DNA of 64,000 nt, from the NCBI GenBank assembly GCA_029747015.1, contig JAKOGI010000054.1, positions 1,067,001-1,131,000 of the forward strand, read 5' to 3'. Within the stretch, counting starts at the first letter, position 1. Every line of letters starts with the position of its first letter. The position numbers and the translations under genes are program-made. Source of the DNA: Carnegiea gigantea. Lineage: Eukaryota > Streptophyta > Magnoliopsida > Caryophyllales > Cactaceae. Below are positions 11,908 through 23,098 of this stretch, one piece after another. The notes below the pieces were generated by a model. That model ran no database searches. It was not told the DNA's origin and saw only the letters and a program-made list of their open reading frames with translations.

Positions 11908-12226
11908 AGGTCCTTGAGTAGTACTTATAAGAAAAACTCCACATGCACAAATTTTAGATTTTTGAAAGTAAGTTTTTAAGGATTTGGGTTAAAAATGCAA
12001 AACTTAAAAGTTTAGAGGGTACCTAAAATTAAAGTCAACAAACTTTGAAGGTAGTAAAAAATAAACTTAAAAAAGGTAAGGGCAAAAATATTAACTCCTA
12101 AAACTTCAGGGTACCTGGATGTAAACTATCCCTCGTATTGTTTATTAAAAGGTTGGCATAATATGTGCCTTAGTCATAAAAATTCAAGTTTCTATCTAAC
12201 GTATGAGCTACAAAGTATATGCGGAC
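11908..12226. other. non-coding interval
   Basis: AT-rich, with A-rich runs around 11990-12080. No coding frame or transposon end was recognised. Confidence 0.4.
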
Positions 12227-12910
12227 CAGTGGCGGATCTATGATTTTCATCTAGGGGTGTCCGTCTAAAAATTTCACTAATATATACACTATAAAAGAAA
12301 ATTCATACGATGAAATTCAATACTAAAGTAATTCATTATTACGATTGCCATTTATAATGGTGAAACTTTAAAATCAATGTATGTCATTAGAAATTAAGTC
12401 AAATATATCTTTATCCATGTAATAAACTACAAGTCATTACCAAAAACAAAAAAAAGGATCATACATTTGGTTGCGGAGATCTAGTTTTATGATTATTCAA
12501 AAAAGCGTACATCGCAGTGGAATTAATTATACATTTAATTGAATAAAAAGGCCACAAATATTATGTTTAAAACTAAAAATGTTATAAATTGTGATCTACA
12601 TATCACAATCAAACACCGAATCTACATATCACAATCACAATCAAGCACCAGTGAGTAACAGATGGAGAGACACAATTAAAATTTCTTTTTTAAAAATCTG
12701 CTTTTAATATCTTCCAGCTCAACTCTACGGGGCAACAATGGAGAATCTACTTTTTCACTTATACTGTTTGGGCTGTGCTTATTTAGATATGTGCGAACTT
12801 ATGTCATTTTTTAATGGGTGTCCACATGTAAAAAATTAGACTCGGATGAAACATCTTATAAACACTTTTATTAAGCCAACACCCCTAGCTAGTATGTAGA
12901 TTCGCCTGTG
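12227..12910. mobile_element. non-autonomous TIR DNA transposon (about 680 bp)
   Basis: The left end CAGTGGCGGATCTATG, followed within 36 bases by TAGGGGTGT, is mirrored at the right end. The complement of 12875-12910 reads CCACAGGCGAATCTAC, followed by TAGGGGTGT. The two arms agree at about two thirds of 36 positions. There is no open frame inside. A CAGTGGCGGA end is common in hAT-like plant elements, but no clear 8-bp target duplication was found, so the superfamily is uncertain. Confidence 0.55.
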
Positions 12911-13565
12911 GGCTGTCTAGTGATAAAATTCAAGCAATGTGTAGATGACGTATTAGCTACAAACACAGGCTATCATTTAAATCTTCTTTTTTTTTTTAAT
13001 ATCATTCATGAAAAAACCACCAAAACCAAGAGTCTAATCCAATGTGCGTAAATGTGACCATTCCAATTCAAGATCTAAATTCAGATTTGTCGAGGATTTG
13101 CATCCAGTTAAACAATCTGAGTAATATAGAATTTAACCGAATAGATATTTTCTTTGCGGAACAAGTTTATTGAACTAAATATAAACTCTATGAAATTTAA
13201 CTTGAAATTGTCCTGGATTGAATGACCAATTTGTGAGGTTTGCATGCATTACTGTCCAACTTGCTCCTTGAGACGCTCATACACATGGTTGCGTACTTTT
13301 ATCTCTCAATTTTTGGAATTTTTTAACCTCCTCACCTTGAATATTATTTTTGTATATAACCTCATTTTTCTATATGTAGGTGAAGGGGTTAAATAATAAT
13401 AATTTTCAGATATGTGAAAAAGTAAAAACAACCAAAGTGTGGAGGATTAAAAAAATAATTTCAAAAATTGAGGTATGAAATACCACACTTATAAGTGGAA
13501 GAGGTGTATGAAAATACCTCTCCGTGAAAGCGTGTGGGGAACAGAGCATACCGGAAAACTTAGCA
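12911..13565. other. non-coding interval
   Basis: AT-rich sequence with no recognised gene or repeat family. Confidence 0.4.
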
Positions 13566-13655
13566 CATTCAGCATCCCACAAGGATCTGGCCATACACAA
13601 TTATTCAACTCATTCAGCATCCCACAAGGATCTGGCCATACACAATTATTCAACT
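13566..13655. repeat. perfect 45-bp tandem duplication
   Basis: Two identical 45-bp copies stand head to tail (13566-13610 and 13611-13655), each starting CATTCAGCATCCCACAAGG. Two copies with no spacer do not make a CRISPR array; this looks like a recent replication-slippage duplication just outside copia element C. Confidence 0.85.
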
Positions 13656-13692
13656 CCTTGTGTCATCCCTCTCTCAGTGTCCGGATGATTTC

Positions 13693-15356
13693 TGTCAGTG
13701 AATGTAATTTTGTATATAAATTATTGTTTATTTTCCTTCCTTGATTTTAGGATCTACAATTATTCTCTTCCTTATAAGGAAGAGGTACTAGGATATATAT
13801 TTCCTTTGTAATCCCTTTGCTATATACCTAAAAATTCTTTACTCACATAGTATTTATATCATGGTATCAGAACCTTTCTGAGTAAATGGTGTCTCAAGTT
13901 CGGATCTCAGCAGCCCCTATATTGATTTATTGCGCAAGGCAGGGGAAGCCTTTGTAGCATTTACGCTTCAAGCCCAAAGGGTATCTGCGTAAGAGGGTGT
14001 GTTAGAGTATAAACATATTCCTAGGCCTTTAACTCCATGTGCACCTAATAAAGATTGCCACCTTCGTCGGGCACTATATGGTTTAAAACAAGCTTCACGG
14101 GCTTGGTTTGCCAAGTTTAGCTCCACCATCCTTCGTTTTGGTCTTCACTCCAATCCTCATGACAATGCCCTCTTTATTCGCCATACAAATGCTAGATGCA
14201 TCATATTACTACTTTATGTCGAGGACATGATTATTACTAGGGACGATCTCCAAGGTATACAAGATTTCAAGCAATCTCTTTGTCAAGCATTTGAAATGAA
14301 GGATTTGGGGATGCTAAACTACTTCTTGGGATTGGAAGTCACTTCCAACTCCATGGGTTATTACTTGTCACAATTCAAGTATGCTAGTGATCTAGTTTCT
14401 CATCCTGGACTAACTGGTAATAAAATAGCCTCATCTCCTCTCGAGGTCAATGCGAAGCTTTTTTCCCTAGATGGATCACCCCTGGCAAATGCTACATTGT
14501 ATCGGCAACAGGTGGGAAGTCTTGTATATGTCACTATCACAAGACCCGATGTTGCATATGTGGTTCACTTGGTAAGTCAATTCATGGCTGCCCCTCGCAC
14601 TACCCATTATGCTGCTATTCTTCGAATCCTTCGCTATGTCAAAGCCACACTATTTAAAGGCCTTCACTTCCCCTTTAATTCTTCGTTAGAGTTAAAAGCC
14701 TATTCTGATTCAGATTGGGCTGGGGATCTTGTTGGTCGATGTTCTACAACTGGTTATTGCTTCTTTTTGGGTGACTCCTTAATTTCATGGCGTAGCAAGA
14801 AACAAACCCCTGTTGCTCAATCAAGCGCTGAAGCTGAATACCGAGCACTTGCACATACCACATCAGAGTTGATATGGCTACGTTGGATACTGGAAGATTT
14901 GGGTGCACATCAGTCCATGCCAACAACTATTTATTGTGACAATCGAAGTGTCATTCAAATCGCTCACAATGATGTTTTTTAATTACGAAAGAACTAAGCA
15001 TATAGAAGTTGATTGTCATTTTATTAGACAACATCTTCTGCGCAATAACATGAGGCTTGCCTCTATCTCTTCTAAAGAGCAAACGGCAAACATTTTTACA
15101 AAGTCACTATTACCAGGACGTTTTCATCATCTAGTTTCCAAACTCAGGTTGATGTTTGTGTCATCATCCTGAATTTGAGGGGGGATGTTAGTCAATGTAA
15201 TTTTGTGTATAAATCATTATTTATTTTCCTTCCTTGATTTTAGGATCTAGAATTAGTCTCTTCATTAAATAAGAAAGTGGTACTAATATATACATGTCCT
15301 TTGTAATCACTTTGCTATGTACCTAAAATTTCTTTGTTCACATGTTATTTCTATCA
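13693..15356 (+). mobile_element. internally deleted Ty1/copia element C with intact target duplication
   Basis: The 5' LTR (13693-13861) and 3' LTR (15186-15356) are about 170 bp each. They differ at roughly 20 places, so the insertion is old. The 5-bp target duplication ATTTC is perfect (13688-13692 and 15357-15361). The site TGGTATCAGAACC (13862-13874) directly after the 5' LTR is the tRNA-Met primer site, and GAGGGGGGA (about 15177-15185) directly before the 3' LTR is the polypurine tract. Only the last part of pol is present: gag, protease, integrase and the first half of reverse transcriptase are missing. Confidence 0.85.
13999..15171 (+). pseudogene. copia reverse transcriptase (C-terminal part) and RNase H of element C
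   Basis: The main frame runs 13999-14982. It has the RALYGLKQASRAWFAKF block, LLYVEDMIITRDD (the YVDD active site reads YVED, so one catalytic Asp is changed to Glu), FEMKDLGMLNYFLGLEV, and the RNase H part with AYSDSDWAGD, SWRSKKQTPVAQSSAEAEYR and YCDNRSVIQIAHN. A one-base frameshift at about 14975-14985 moves the last part (HIEVDCHFIRQHLL and the C-terminal NIFTKSLLPGRFHHLVSKL) into another frame ending at 15171. This fragment begins partway through reverse transcriptase. Confidence 0.85.
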
Positions 15357-15361
15357 ATTTC

Positions 15362-16005
15362 AATCAACATCTAAGAACCCTATTTATGAAGTAGATGACA
15401 TAGGTTCAGAGGGTCTAATTTAAAATTCTAAGGAACTTTGGGGTCAGTAAGGATAATCCGATTACCATAATTATGCTAGAGGTAGAATCCAACTTAACTA
15501 CAATATCGTCTTTTTTCCAGTAAAACTCAATGAACATTACCCGAATCCAGATCACAAGTACACATGTCAAAAACTTGCCCTTTCTTCGTTTATCCTCTAT
15601 TTTTCTTTGTTTGATCTTCTATTGTTCTTTCTTCTAAATTAATTAACATAAACAAATTAAATGTAATTTGTATTTGGACTTAATCCTACAGATCCATGAT
15701 CGATCTATTCGTATGTGAAGTAATCTTCAGATTACAATTCTAAAATAAAATCTACGACAGCTTGTGTATGACTGAAAGGGGAAAAAGTTTATATAAAGAA
15801 TCCGTAAGAACTACATAAATTCTTTAGGGATATTTTTTTTGGGTCGGACAAAAGCGTATCCTAGCTATTATGGCGTCAGAAGCGAGAAACAGAAGCATCA
15901 TTAAGTGGCTACGTTAATTTGCCGTGTTAATTATAATTGCAATACAAATTTTCTCAATGGACTTGGTCTGCATGGACGGAGATATATAGATTATGCTCCT
16001 GTGCT
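15362..16005. other. non-coding interval upstream of a secreted-peptide exon
   Basis: No coding frame was recognised. The right end carries the promoter of the locus at 16006. Confidence 0.4.
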
Positions 16006-16201
16006 TATAAAATTATAAATACTTGCTTCCTCCACCACTTACTACCATCAGATCCAGAAAATAAAAACTAAGTAAAAGAGTGAGAAAGTGTTACCAACTA
16101 TGCAATTTTGTCAATTAGTTATTGTAATCTTTTTCTATTATCTTTTGATGAGGTTTGTTCTTATTCTTTCCTTATTTCTAGTTACTTGGCAAATAAGCTA
16201 G
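16006..16201 (+). pseudogene. promoter and exon 1 of a secreted-peptide gene related to the one at 35316 (exon 2 missing)
   Basis: A TATA box (TATAAAA, 16006-16012) lies 93 bases before ATG 16100. The first 18 codons encode a hydrophobic signal-peptide-like stretch (MQFCQLVIVIFFYYLLM) followed by a possible donor G|GTTTGT at about 16152. The 5' untranslated part (16040-16090) aligns with the one before the intact gene at 35316: TTACTAC, ATCCA, AACTAAGT, AGAGTGAGA occur in the same order and spacing. No cysteine-rich second exon follows; 16215 onward is the retroelement nest. The simplest reading is a paralogue cut in two by that insertion. Without splicing the frame stops at 16201. Confidence 0.45.
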
Positions 16202-16214
16202 GGCAATAAGGCAA
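16174..16214 (+). repeat. 41-bp direct repeat, left copy
   Basis: This 41-bp stretch, beginning ATTTCTAGTTACTTGG and ending AATAAGGCAA, is identical to 34355-34395. Similarity continues for about eight more bases with two mismatches. The two copies flank the SINE/copia/copia/gypsy nest. Confidence 0.9.
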
Positions 16215-16407
16215 AGCTTTGTTTTTTTGGGGGTTTAACCAAAGGTATCCACCGCCGATCGCAGTAACGAATCCCCTCGCCCAGCAAGCTCCACTTAAGG
16301 GTAAATGGCTGGCCAAGAATTGCTCTCCATTCCTAAAGGTCGAGGATCGAACCCCTGACTAATTAGTTAAGAGACGAAGTGAGCTGTCACTACGCCACAA
16401 CCCACAT
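16215..16407 (-). mobile_element. tRNA-derived SINE
   Basis: On the minus strand the element starts GGGTTGTGGCGTAGTGACAG, with an A-box-like TGGCGTAGTGAC (about 16390-16402). About 40 bases on there is a perfect B box GGTTCGATCC (16344-16353). It ends in an A-rich tail (AAAAAAAC, about 16221-16229). Length near 190 bp and the internal RNA polymerase III promoter boxes fit a plant SINE. No clean flanking duplication was found. Confidence 0.65.
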
Positions 16408-16427
16408 ATTGAATCAAACCATATGCC

Positions 16428-16840
16428 ATGTCTAACGGAGGGGGAAGCAAGAGGCTCGTTATTGACCTCGCTCACCATACTATTTGCACCCCTCCGAAGG
16501 TCCAGGGATGTTGATTAAGGCAGTAATATTTGATGGCAAAAATTATGATTTGTGAGAAAGAGCGGTGAGAACGGTGTTGAGAGCTAAAAATAAGGTGGCA
16601 TTTATTGATGGAAGTTTGAGTAGGCCGACGGTGAAAGAAGACGAAGAATCTTCGGAGTGCTATGCTTGGGACATGGTTAACTCGATGTTGTGTTTATGGT
16701 CATTCAATGTCATAGACCCAAAGCTTTGGATGAGCATAGCTTATTGTGACACTGCCAAGATCATGTGGGACCATCTAAGGAAGCGGTACGGAACAGCAAA
16801 TACCCCTAAGATACACCAACTCAAGGCGGATATAGCAAAC
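16428..16840 (+). pseudogene. copia element A gag, first part
   Basis: The ATG at 16428 opens a copia gag that aligns with element B's gag: LFDGKNY-type start, then WDMVNSMLCLWSFNVIDPKL, AKIMWDHLRKRYGTANTPKIH and QLKADIA. Stops occur early (about 16506 and near 16555). It breaks at 16840, exactly where element B's LTR begins, and resumes at 21973 in the same sense. No 5' LTR or primer site of element A is visible between the SINE and this ATG. Confidence 0.8.
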
Positions 16841-16910
16841 TGAAGATTTAGAGCCACTCAAAGAAAAACAATTCTCTTCTTCTCTATTTCTTCCCCACGC
16901 AGAACATAGA

Positions 16911-16950
<40 letters not shown>

Positions 16951-17076
16951 GGGTTAGGCATGAACGAAATACTAGTAAACCCTAGCTTAGGTGGCAAGTT
17001 TCCTAATCCAAGTACAACACAAATTTGAGAATAAAATATTACATATTTCATTCCTAATATTGATCTAGTCCTAATA
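16841..17076 (-). repeat. 3' LTR of copia element B
   Basis: In plus orientation it starts TGAAGATTTAGAG and ends GTCCTAATA (236 bp), with a short (TA)n tract at 16914-16940. The polypurine tract of the element (complement of CTCCCCCACAATGTGG, 17077-17092) adjoins it. Confidence 0.9.
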
Positions 17077-17377
17077 CTCCCCCACAATGTGGAGCATAGG
17101 GATTGACTATGCCTAACTTGCTCATTAAAAACTGAAAACGATGGGTGCCAAGTGCTTTGGTGAAGATGTCGGCAGGTTGGTTGTTGGAGGAAATATAACC
17201 AGTAGCAAGATCTCCTGAAAGCAATCGTTCGCGCACGAAATGACAGTCCATCTCTATATGCTTGGTGCATTCATGGAAAACAGGATTTTTGGATATGTGG
17301 AGCGCAGCCTGATTATCGCAAAAGAGGAGCATCGGAGTAGTATGAAAAACACCCATGGCAGCGAGAAAAGACTTGAT
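17054..17377 (-). pseudogene. RNase H C-terminal part of element B
   Basis: The frame has LLFCDNQAALHISKNP, HIEMDCHFVRERLL and the terminal NQPADIFTKAL block, the usual end of copia pol. It is in the same frame as the upstream reverse transcriptase and is separated only by one stop (TAG at about 17376-17380), where related elements have a Trp. Confidence 0.85.
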
Positions 17378-19054
17378 CTAGATTAATTCGCTGGTAACTG
17401 TAGTCATGGCACGATATTCAGCTTCGGCTGAGGAGCGAGAAACAAGCCCTTGTTTCTTCGTTTTCCAGGATATAGGAGAGCCAGGAGAGCCTCCAAGGGT
17501 AACAAAGAAACCAGTGAGAGAACGCCGTGAGAGAGGACACGCCTCCCAATCAGAATCACAATAAGCAGTAACTTGGAGATCGGATTTGCACCGGAGCAGG
17601 ATACCTTGGCCTGGGTTACCTTTCAAATACCGAATCACCCGCCTGGCGGCTTCCAAATGATCTTCCTTGGGATCCTGCATAAATTGAGACAAGATATGGA
17701 CCGCATAGGACAGTTCGGGACGAGTAATAGTAAGGTAGATCAGTCTACCAATAAGTCTGCGATACAGTGTCGCTTGAGGCAAGGAAGGCCCGGTGGCCAG
17801 GGCCAGTTTATGATTGACCTCCATAGGGGAAGAAGCAGGTTTGGACCCTAGTAGACCACATTCATCAATAATATCGAGGGCATACTTCCGTTGGCACAGA
17901 AACAGGCCGTCGGAGTTGCGTGCAACTTCAAGACCAAGAAAGTACTTAAGAGGCCCAAGATCCTTAAGGTAAAAACATTCATGCAAGTATTGCTTGAAAG
18001 AGGCACAAAGAGCAGGATCATTGCCCGTGAGAACCAAGTCATCCACATAAACCAGTACGGCCATGAACGTTCCATTTTTCTTATAAGTAAAGAGAGAATA
18101 ATCAGCATACGAACGCACAAAACCATAGGCCAAAAGCTTGGAAGAAAGCTTGGCAAACCATTGGCGCGGTGCTTGCTTTAAACCGTATAGTGATTTGTGG
18201 AGACGACAGACCTTATGTGGATTAGTGCTGCGGAACACAGGAGGCATGGTCATGTAGACTTCCTCTTCTAAGTCACCATGGAGGAAGGTGTTGTGAACGT
18301 CCATCTGATGAAGTTCCCACCCCTTAGCTGCGGCAACTGCTAAAAAAATACGAACACTGCTCATTTTGGCGACGGGAGCGAAAGTCTCATTATAATCAAA
18401 GCCTTTGATTTGTTCATCACCGCGAATGACCAACCGGGCCTTATACCTCTCAATGCTGCCATCTGAGTTGTACTTGACTTTGTAAACCCATTTACAGTTG
18501 ATGGGTTTCTTGCCTGTGGGAAGATCAACAACACTCCAGGTGTTGTTCTTTTCAAGAGCATCAATTTCGTGGAGCATGGCGTCTTTCCAACTGGGGTCTT
18601 TCACTGCTTCATGAAAAAACCTTGGTTCCACAGTTTTAGTAATAGCTGCCATATAACATCTATGAGCAGGAGAAAATTTGTGACAAGAAATATAATTAGC
18701 AATAGGATACGGTTTACCTGAGGAGACCTTAGGAGATGAGGGTATAGCCGAAAGTGAAGAAGAGGGGTCTTGAGGACGTGCTGAATAACACACATAATCT
18801 TGTAAGTGCCGTGGAGCTTTCCGAGTCCGGTGTTCCCATTCTGGGCCTGAAGTTGTGGACTGACCCAACTCGGTCACTGGCGGAGGCAACGGTGCTGGGC
18901 CGAGAGCACTGTCTACTGATCCTGAGGATGGGACTGCATTGTCCGCTTGACTGGGCCGTGCGTGAGGGCTAGAAGAAGGGCTCCCCCTTTCCGTGGTGTG
19001 GTGCTGAGACTCGCGTGGGCCGGAAAGAAGTCTCCCCCTATCTATTGGATTGGG
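17378..19054 (-). pseudogene. reverse transcriptase and RNase H of element B
   Basis: Domains in order: a conserved leader with AVKDPSWKDAMLHEIDALEKN, NTWSVVDLPTGKKPINCKWV, YKARLVIRGDEQIKGFDYNE, TFAPVAKMSSVRIFLAVAA, the catalytic VLVYVDDLVLTGND block (about 18030-18060), YFLGLEVARN, then RNase H with AYCDSDWEACPLSRRSLTGF and SRSSAEAEYRAM. Reverse transcriptase copies the element RNA inside the particle; both YVDD aspartates are kept. A stop at 19055-19057 separates it, in frame, from the integrase C-terminus. Confidence 0.9.
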
Positions 19055-20538
19055 CTAAGACTCCGGACCACTGTGCGCTTCACCAGGCTGACTGGCAGGA
19101 GCTGGGCCCAAGGCTGTTGGGCTGGACAGGGCAGGCTGTAGGTGGGGTTGTGGTTCACGGCTCCAATCATCAAGCACGCCATTCATGGGCCAGAAACTAG
19201 TAGGAGAATTGGAGGATTGATTTCCTTCTTTATTCTCATCAAATGGAAAATGCGTCTCATCAAACACCACATCACGGCTAATAAACACATCCCCGGTTTC
19301 AAAATCATAAAGCTTCCATCCTTTCTTGGCATGAGGATACCCTATGAAAATGCATTTTCTACTCCTTGACTCGAATTTATCCTTAGGTCTTTGATGTTTA
19401 TAAGCATAACATAGGCACCCGAAAACCCGTAGATGGTCATAGGATGGCGAGGCTTTGAACAAAATTTCATAAGGAGTCTTGCCCTTCAAAACAGAGGAAG
19501 GAGTTCGATTAATCAAGTATCCGGCTGCCAAAACACACTCACCCCAAAACTCAATGGGTAGGTGGGCTTGAAATCTTAAGGCTCTAGCTCGTTCAAAACA
19601 TGACGATGTTTTCTTTTAACCCTACCATTTTGTTGCGGGGTGTCAATGCAACTGGTTTGGTGGATAATCCCTTGGTCACTGTAGAACTTTTTCATCAAAA
19701 CGGATGTGAATTCATACCCATTGTCACTCCTAATGACTTTTATTTTAGCTCCAAATTGTGTGTTAGCCATGACACAGAACTCCTTCAAATATTGAGACGC
19801 TTCACTTTTATCCCTTAAAAGATAAATCCAAACACCCCTACTGGCATCATCAACAATAGTTAAGAAATATTGAGCTCCACAAAGTGACTTTATGCGATAT
19901 GGCCCCCATATATCACAATGCACAAGATCGAAACAATTGTTTGCTTTATTTTCACTAATAGAGAATGGCATACGAGTTTGTTTAGCACAAAGACATACAT
20001 CACATAAGTCACTTTTATTCTGACTCCTAATATTGCTGAAAATATAAGACAATGCCTGGCTTGACGGATGACCAAATCTCCAATGCCATGTATCGTAGGT
20101 GATCGCCTTGTTTGTCTGGACCCTTTCCGTTGTAGTTTGTTGCAAGTAATAAACCCCTCTCTTCAGCTTACCCACTCCAATCGGGCTCCTCGTAGTAAGG
20201 TCCTGTATCACACAATGCGTTTTGGTAAATAATACGTCACAAACATTATCGGCAATCAATTGCGCAACGGAGATTAAATTACAGTTTAATCCGGGAACAA
20301 AAAGCACATTATTCAATAGATTTGAATCAAGATGAACAGTTCCCTTCTTGATGGCCAAGATCTCTGACCCATTCGGTAGGGTGACATGAACGGGCCTTAT
20401 GTCCACAACCTCACACAACAAGCAAAATATATTTGTCATATGACATGAGGCCCCGGAGTCGAGCAACCAAATTTCCTTACCCGAAAGCTTTTCATGAACG
20501 GATTTTGGAGTCTCAATGAGACTCAAAATCCGTTGTAC
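19055..20538 (-). pseudogene. protease and integrase of element B
   Basis: The N-terminus carries EIWLLDSGASCHMT, the D-S-G protease site, with gag pre-integrase block YDTWHWRFGHPSS and a C-x2-C (CDVCLCAKQTR) forming the integrase HHCC finger. The integrase core has FDLVHCDIWGPY (first Asp), TIVDDASRGVWIYLL, IRSDNGYEFTS (second Asp) and [17 protein letters not shown] (Glu replaced by Lys where related integrases read E, so the DDE triad may be lost). A frameshift near 19570 leads to the [20 protein letters not shown] segment and the C-terminal [16 protein letters not shown] region, ending at a stop at 19055. Confidence 0.88.
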
Positions 20539-21573
20539 CTATTCGGCCGTAAAACCGGTGGTAGCCACGCTTGTTGGGGTGTCCTCGATCGTGCCCATAG
20601 CTGCGGAAAAATCGCCCTGCGCCTGTGCTTGATAAGCGGTTTCTCTTCCTCGACCCCTGCCTGCATTCAGTCGTCCTCCACCACGATCACTACGGCCCCT
20701 GCCTCGGCCGTTTCGTCCACCATGAGTACCCCAGTTAGGTGGGTACCCCACGAGTTCGCAACACACTGTCTCTTCGTGACCGAGCTTCCCACAGTGTTAG
20801 CACTGAGGCCTTTCTCTTTACAGGTTCAAGGGTCGGGCCAAGTGAGAGGTTGCAAAGGCCATGTTATCAACTCGAGTGTCACGGCTAGCCATTGTAGTTT
20901 TGTGATTTTCCTCTTGTGAGACCATGTTGAAGATTCTTTCTATGGACGGCAATGGGTCCATCGCTAATATTTGACTTCGAATTGTTGAATACCGCTCGTC
21001 GTCAAGACCCATCAAAAACTGATGAATCTTTTCCTCCTCCATCGTCTTCACTATTTTCTCTGCCGAGCCACACGTGCATGTCGGTATTTGTATGTAGTTG
21101 TCGAGTCCGTTCCAAAGGCCCATAAGCCTACAGAAGAATTCGACAACTTCCTGACCGTTTTGTTTGCACGAGGCTATCTCCGCTTTTAACTTGTGAATCT
21201 TCGGGATATTAGCTATGGCATATCTCTTTTTAATATTTTCCCACAATTTTTGGGCAGAATCTACATATGCGACACTCTTGTGGAGTTTGGGCTCAATCAC
21301 GTTGATTATCCATGATTGAACCATGGAGTTTACCATCTCCCAGGCGTTGATCTCAACCACGCTTTTTCCTTCTTCTTTTACCGGTTTAGAAATCGTTCCG
21401 TTAATGAATCCAAGTTTGTTCTTGGATCTTAGGGATGTTCTGACCGCACTTTCCCAAAGTTCATAATTTTTGCCATCAAATTTTATTGAGGTTATGATAG
21501 CTCCGGGAGAGTCGGAGGGATGTAAAAAATACGAGCTTTGAGTATCAATGATAAATCCTCCATCTTTAGTCAT
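20539..21573 (-). pseudogene. gag of element B
   Basis: The ATG at 21573 opens a 251-residue frame with SIKFDGKNYELWESAVRTSL, WEMVNSMVQSWIINVIEP and KIHKLKAEIASCKQNGQ. It stops at 20818, continues in the same frame through a second stop, then shows a CCHC finger (HCGKLGHEETVC with its first Cys just before, about 20760-20800) and an RG-rich tail. Three stops lie in the same frame (about 20818, 20788 and 20539), each explained by CAA-to-TAA or CAG-to-TAG. Confidence 0.88.
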
Positions 21574-21635
21574 GATGGATCACGTTTAGGTATGGCTTGC
21601 TTTCGTGTTTAGGGTCTGTTTGAAGTGCCCAGGTT

Positions 21636-21967
<332 letters not shown>

Positions 21968-21972
21968 CAAAC

Positions 21973-22600
21973 TGCAAGCAGGGAGTCCTGGAAGTGGGCA
22001 AATTCTACTCGAAACTCATAAATCTGTGGACTGAGCTTAACAATCTGGTCAAAGTTCCTGTATGCACATGCAAAGGATGTAAGTGTGGAGCCGCTGGCAA
22101 GCTATTGGCAATGTACGAGGAGGACAAAGCCCATCAATTCTTGATGGGGTTGAATGATGACTCGTACTCTATAATAAGGAGCCAAATATTGGCCATCGAT
22201 CCACTTCCGCCGCTTGACAAGATTTTCAACATGACGCAGCAAGAGGAGAGTTATAAGAAGGTGATGATCACCCGAGACAGCCGAACCGAGTCTGGTGTCG
22301 CCTTTGCAGGGAAAGATCTAGGCCATGTGTATAAGTGAGCAGCTTGCAAAATCTGTGGGAGGTTCAGTCATGAGGAGGCTGTTTGCTATGAGGTTATAGG
22401 GTACCCTCCCAGATGGGGAGCCCGCGGGCGTGGAAGAAGAAGCAGAGGAGGACGGAATAGGAAGCCGGGTCACGAGGGCAGCGGAGCAGCTGGGCGTTCA
22501 GCAGACAAAGAACTAGCTTCAGCAGCACTTCATGAAACATCAACACTGGGTCAGGCCCAGATTACATTACTGGGTCAGGCCCAACTTCTGAAATAGCAGC
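21973..22600 (+). pseudogene. copia element A gag, second part
   Basis: Picks up exactly where 16840 left off: EVGKFYSKLINLWTELNNL, KAHQFLMGLNDDSYSIIRSQ and LDKIFNMTQQEESYK. A TGA stop (22336-22338) stands just before the CCHC knuckle CKICGRFSHEEAVC (about 22348-22390), which is followed by an R/G-rich tail. The reading is broken by further stops around 22593. Confidence 0.85.
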
Positions 22601-22684
22601 ACCAGTCAGCAGCAAGGACACGGCCAGCCCACGATTACTAGGCTAACTGCAGACCAAGTCCAAAGGTTACTAAGCCTCATTGAT

Positions 22685-23098
22685 GTGTCACAAGCTCGGA
22701 TGTCAGGTAAAATCTCATGGATGTTGGACAATGGAGCATCGTGTCACATGGTTGGGGATGCGTCCATATTGAGCAACATGAAGAAAATCACTTCGGTAGC
22801 CATTGGGTTGCCCAACAGTGCATACACCGTGGCTAATGAGACAGGCTTGGCTCGTTTGGGAGAGAATTTAAAATTGAATAATGTTTTATATGTGCCGAAT
22901 TTAAAGTGCACTCTCGTTTCGATCTCAAAGTTGTGTAAACAGTTAAATTGCGCAGTGACATATTTTGATGACTATTGTGTGATACAGGACTGCACTTTGA
23001 GGACCCTAATTGGTGCACGTGAACAGCGAGAAGGGGTCTACTACTTCAAGCACACACCGATCAGACAAGTTAATGCGGCTAATACAAGTTATTTATAG
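22685..23098 (+). pseudogene. protease region of copia element A
   Basis: The frame has ISWMLDNGASCHMVG, in which the expected D-S-G reads D-N-G (an AGC-to-AAC type change), then LNNVLYVPNLKCTLVSISKL and the VIQDCTLRTLIGAREQREGV stretch that joins protease to integrase. It ends at a TAG stop in front of the integrase zinc finger. A G-to-A change at the protease site would itself inactivate the enzyme. Confidence 0.8.

Noticed and set aside
13566..13655. Direct repeats considered as a CRISPR-like array
   Set aside because: Only two copies, no spacer, plant nuclear context.
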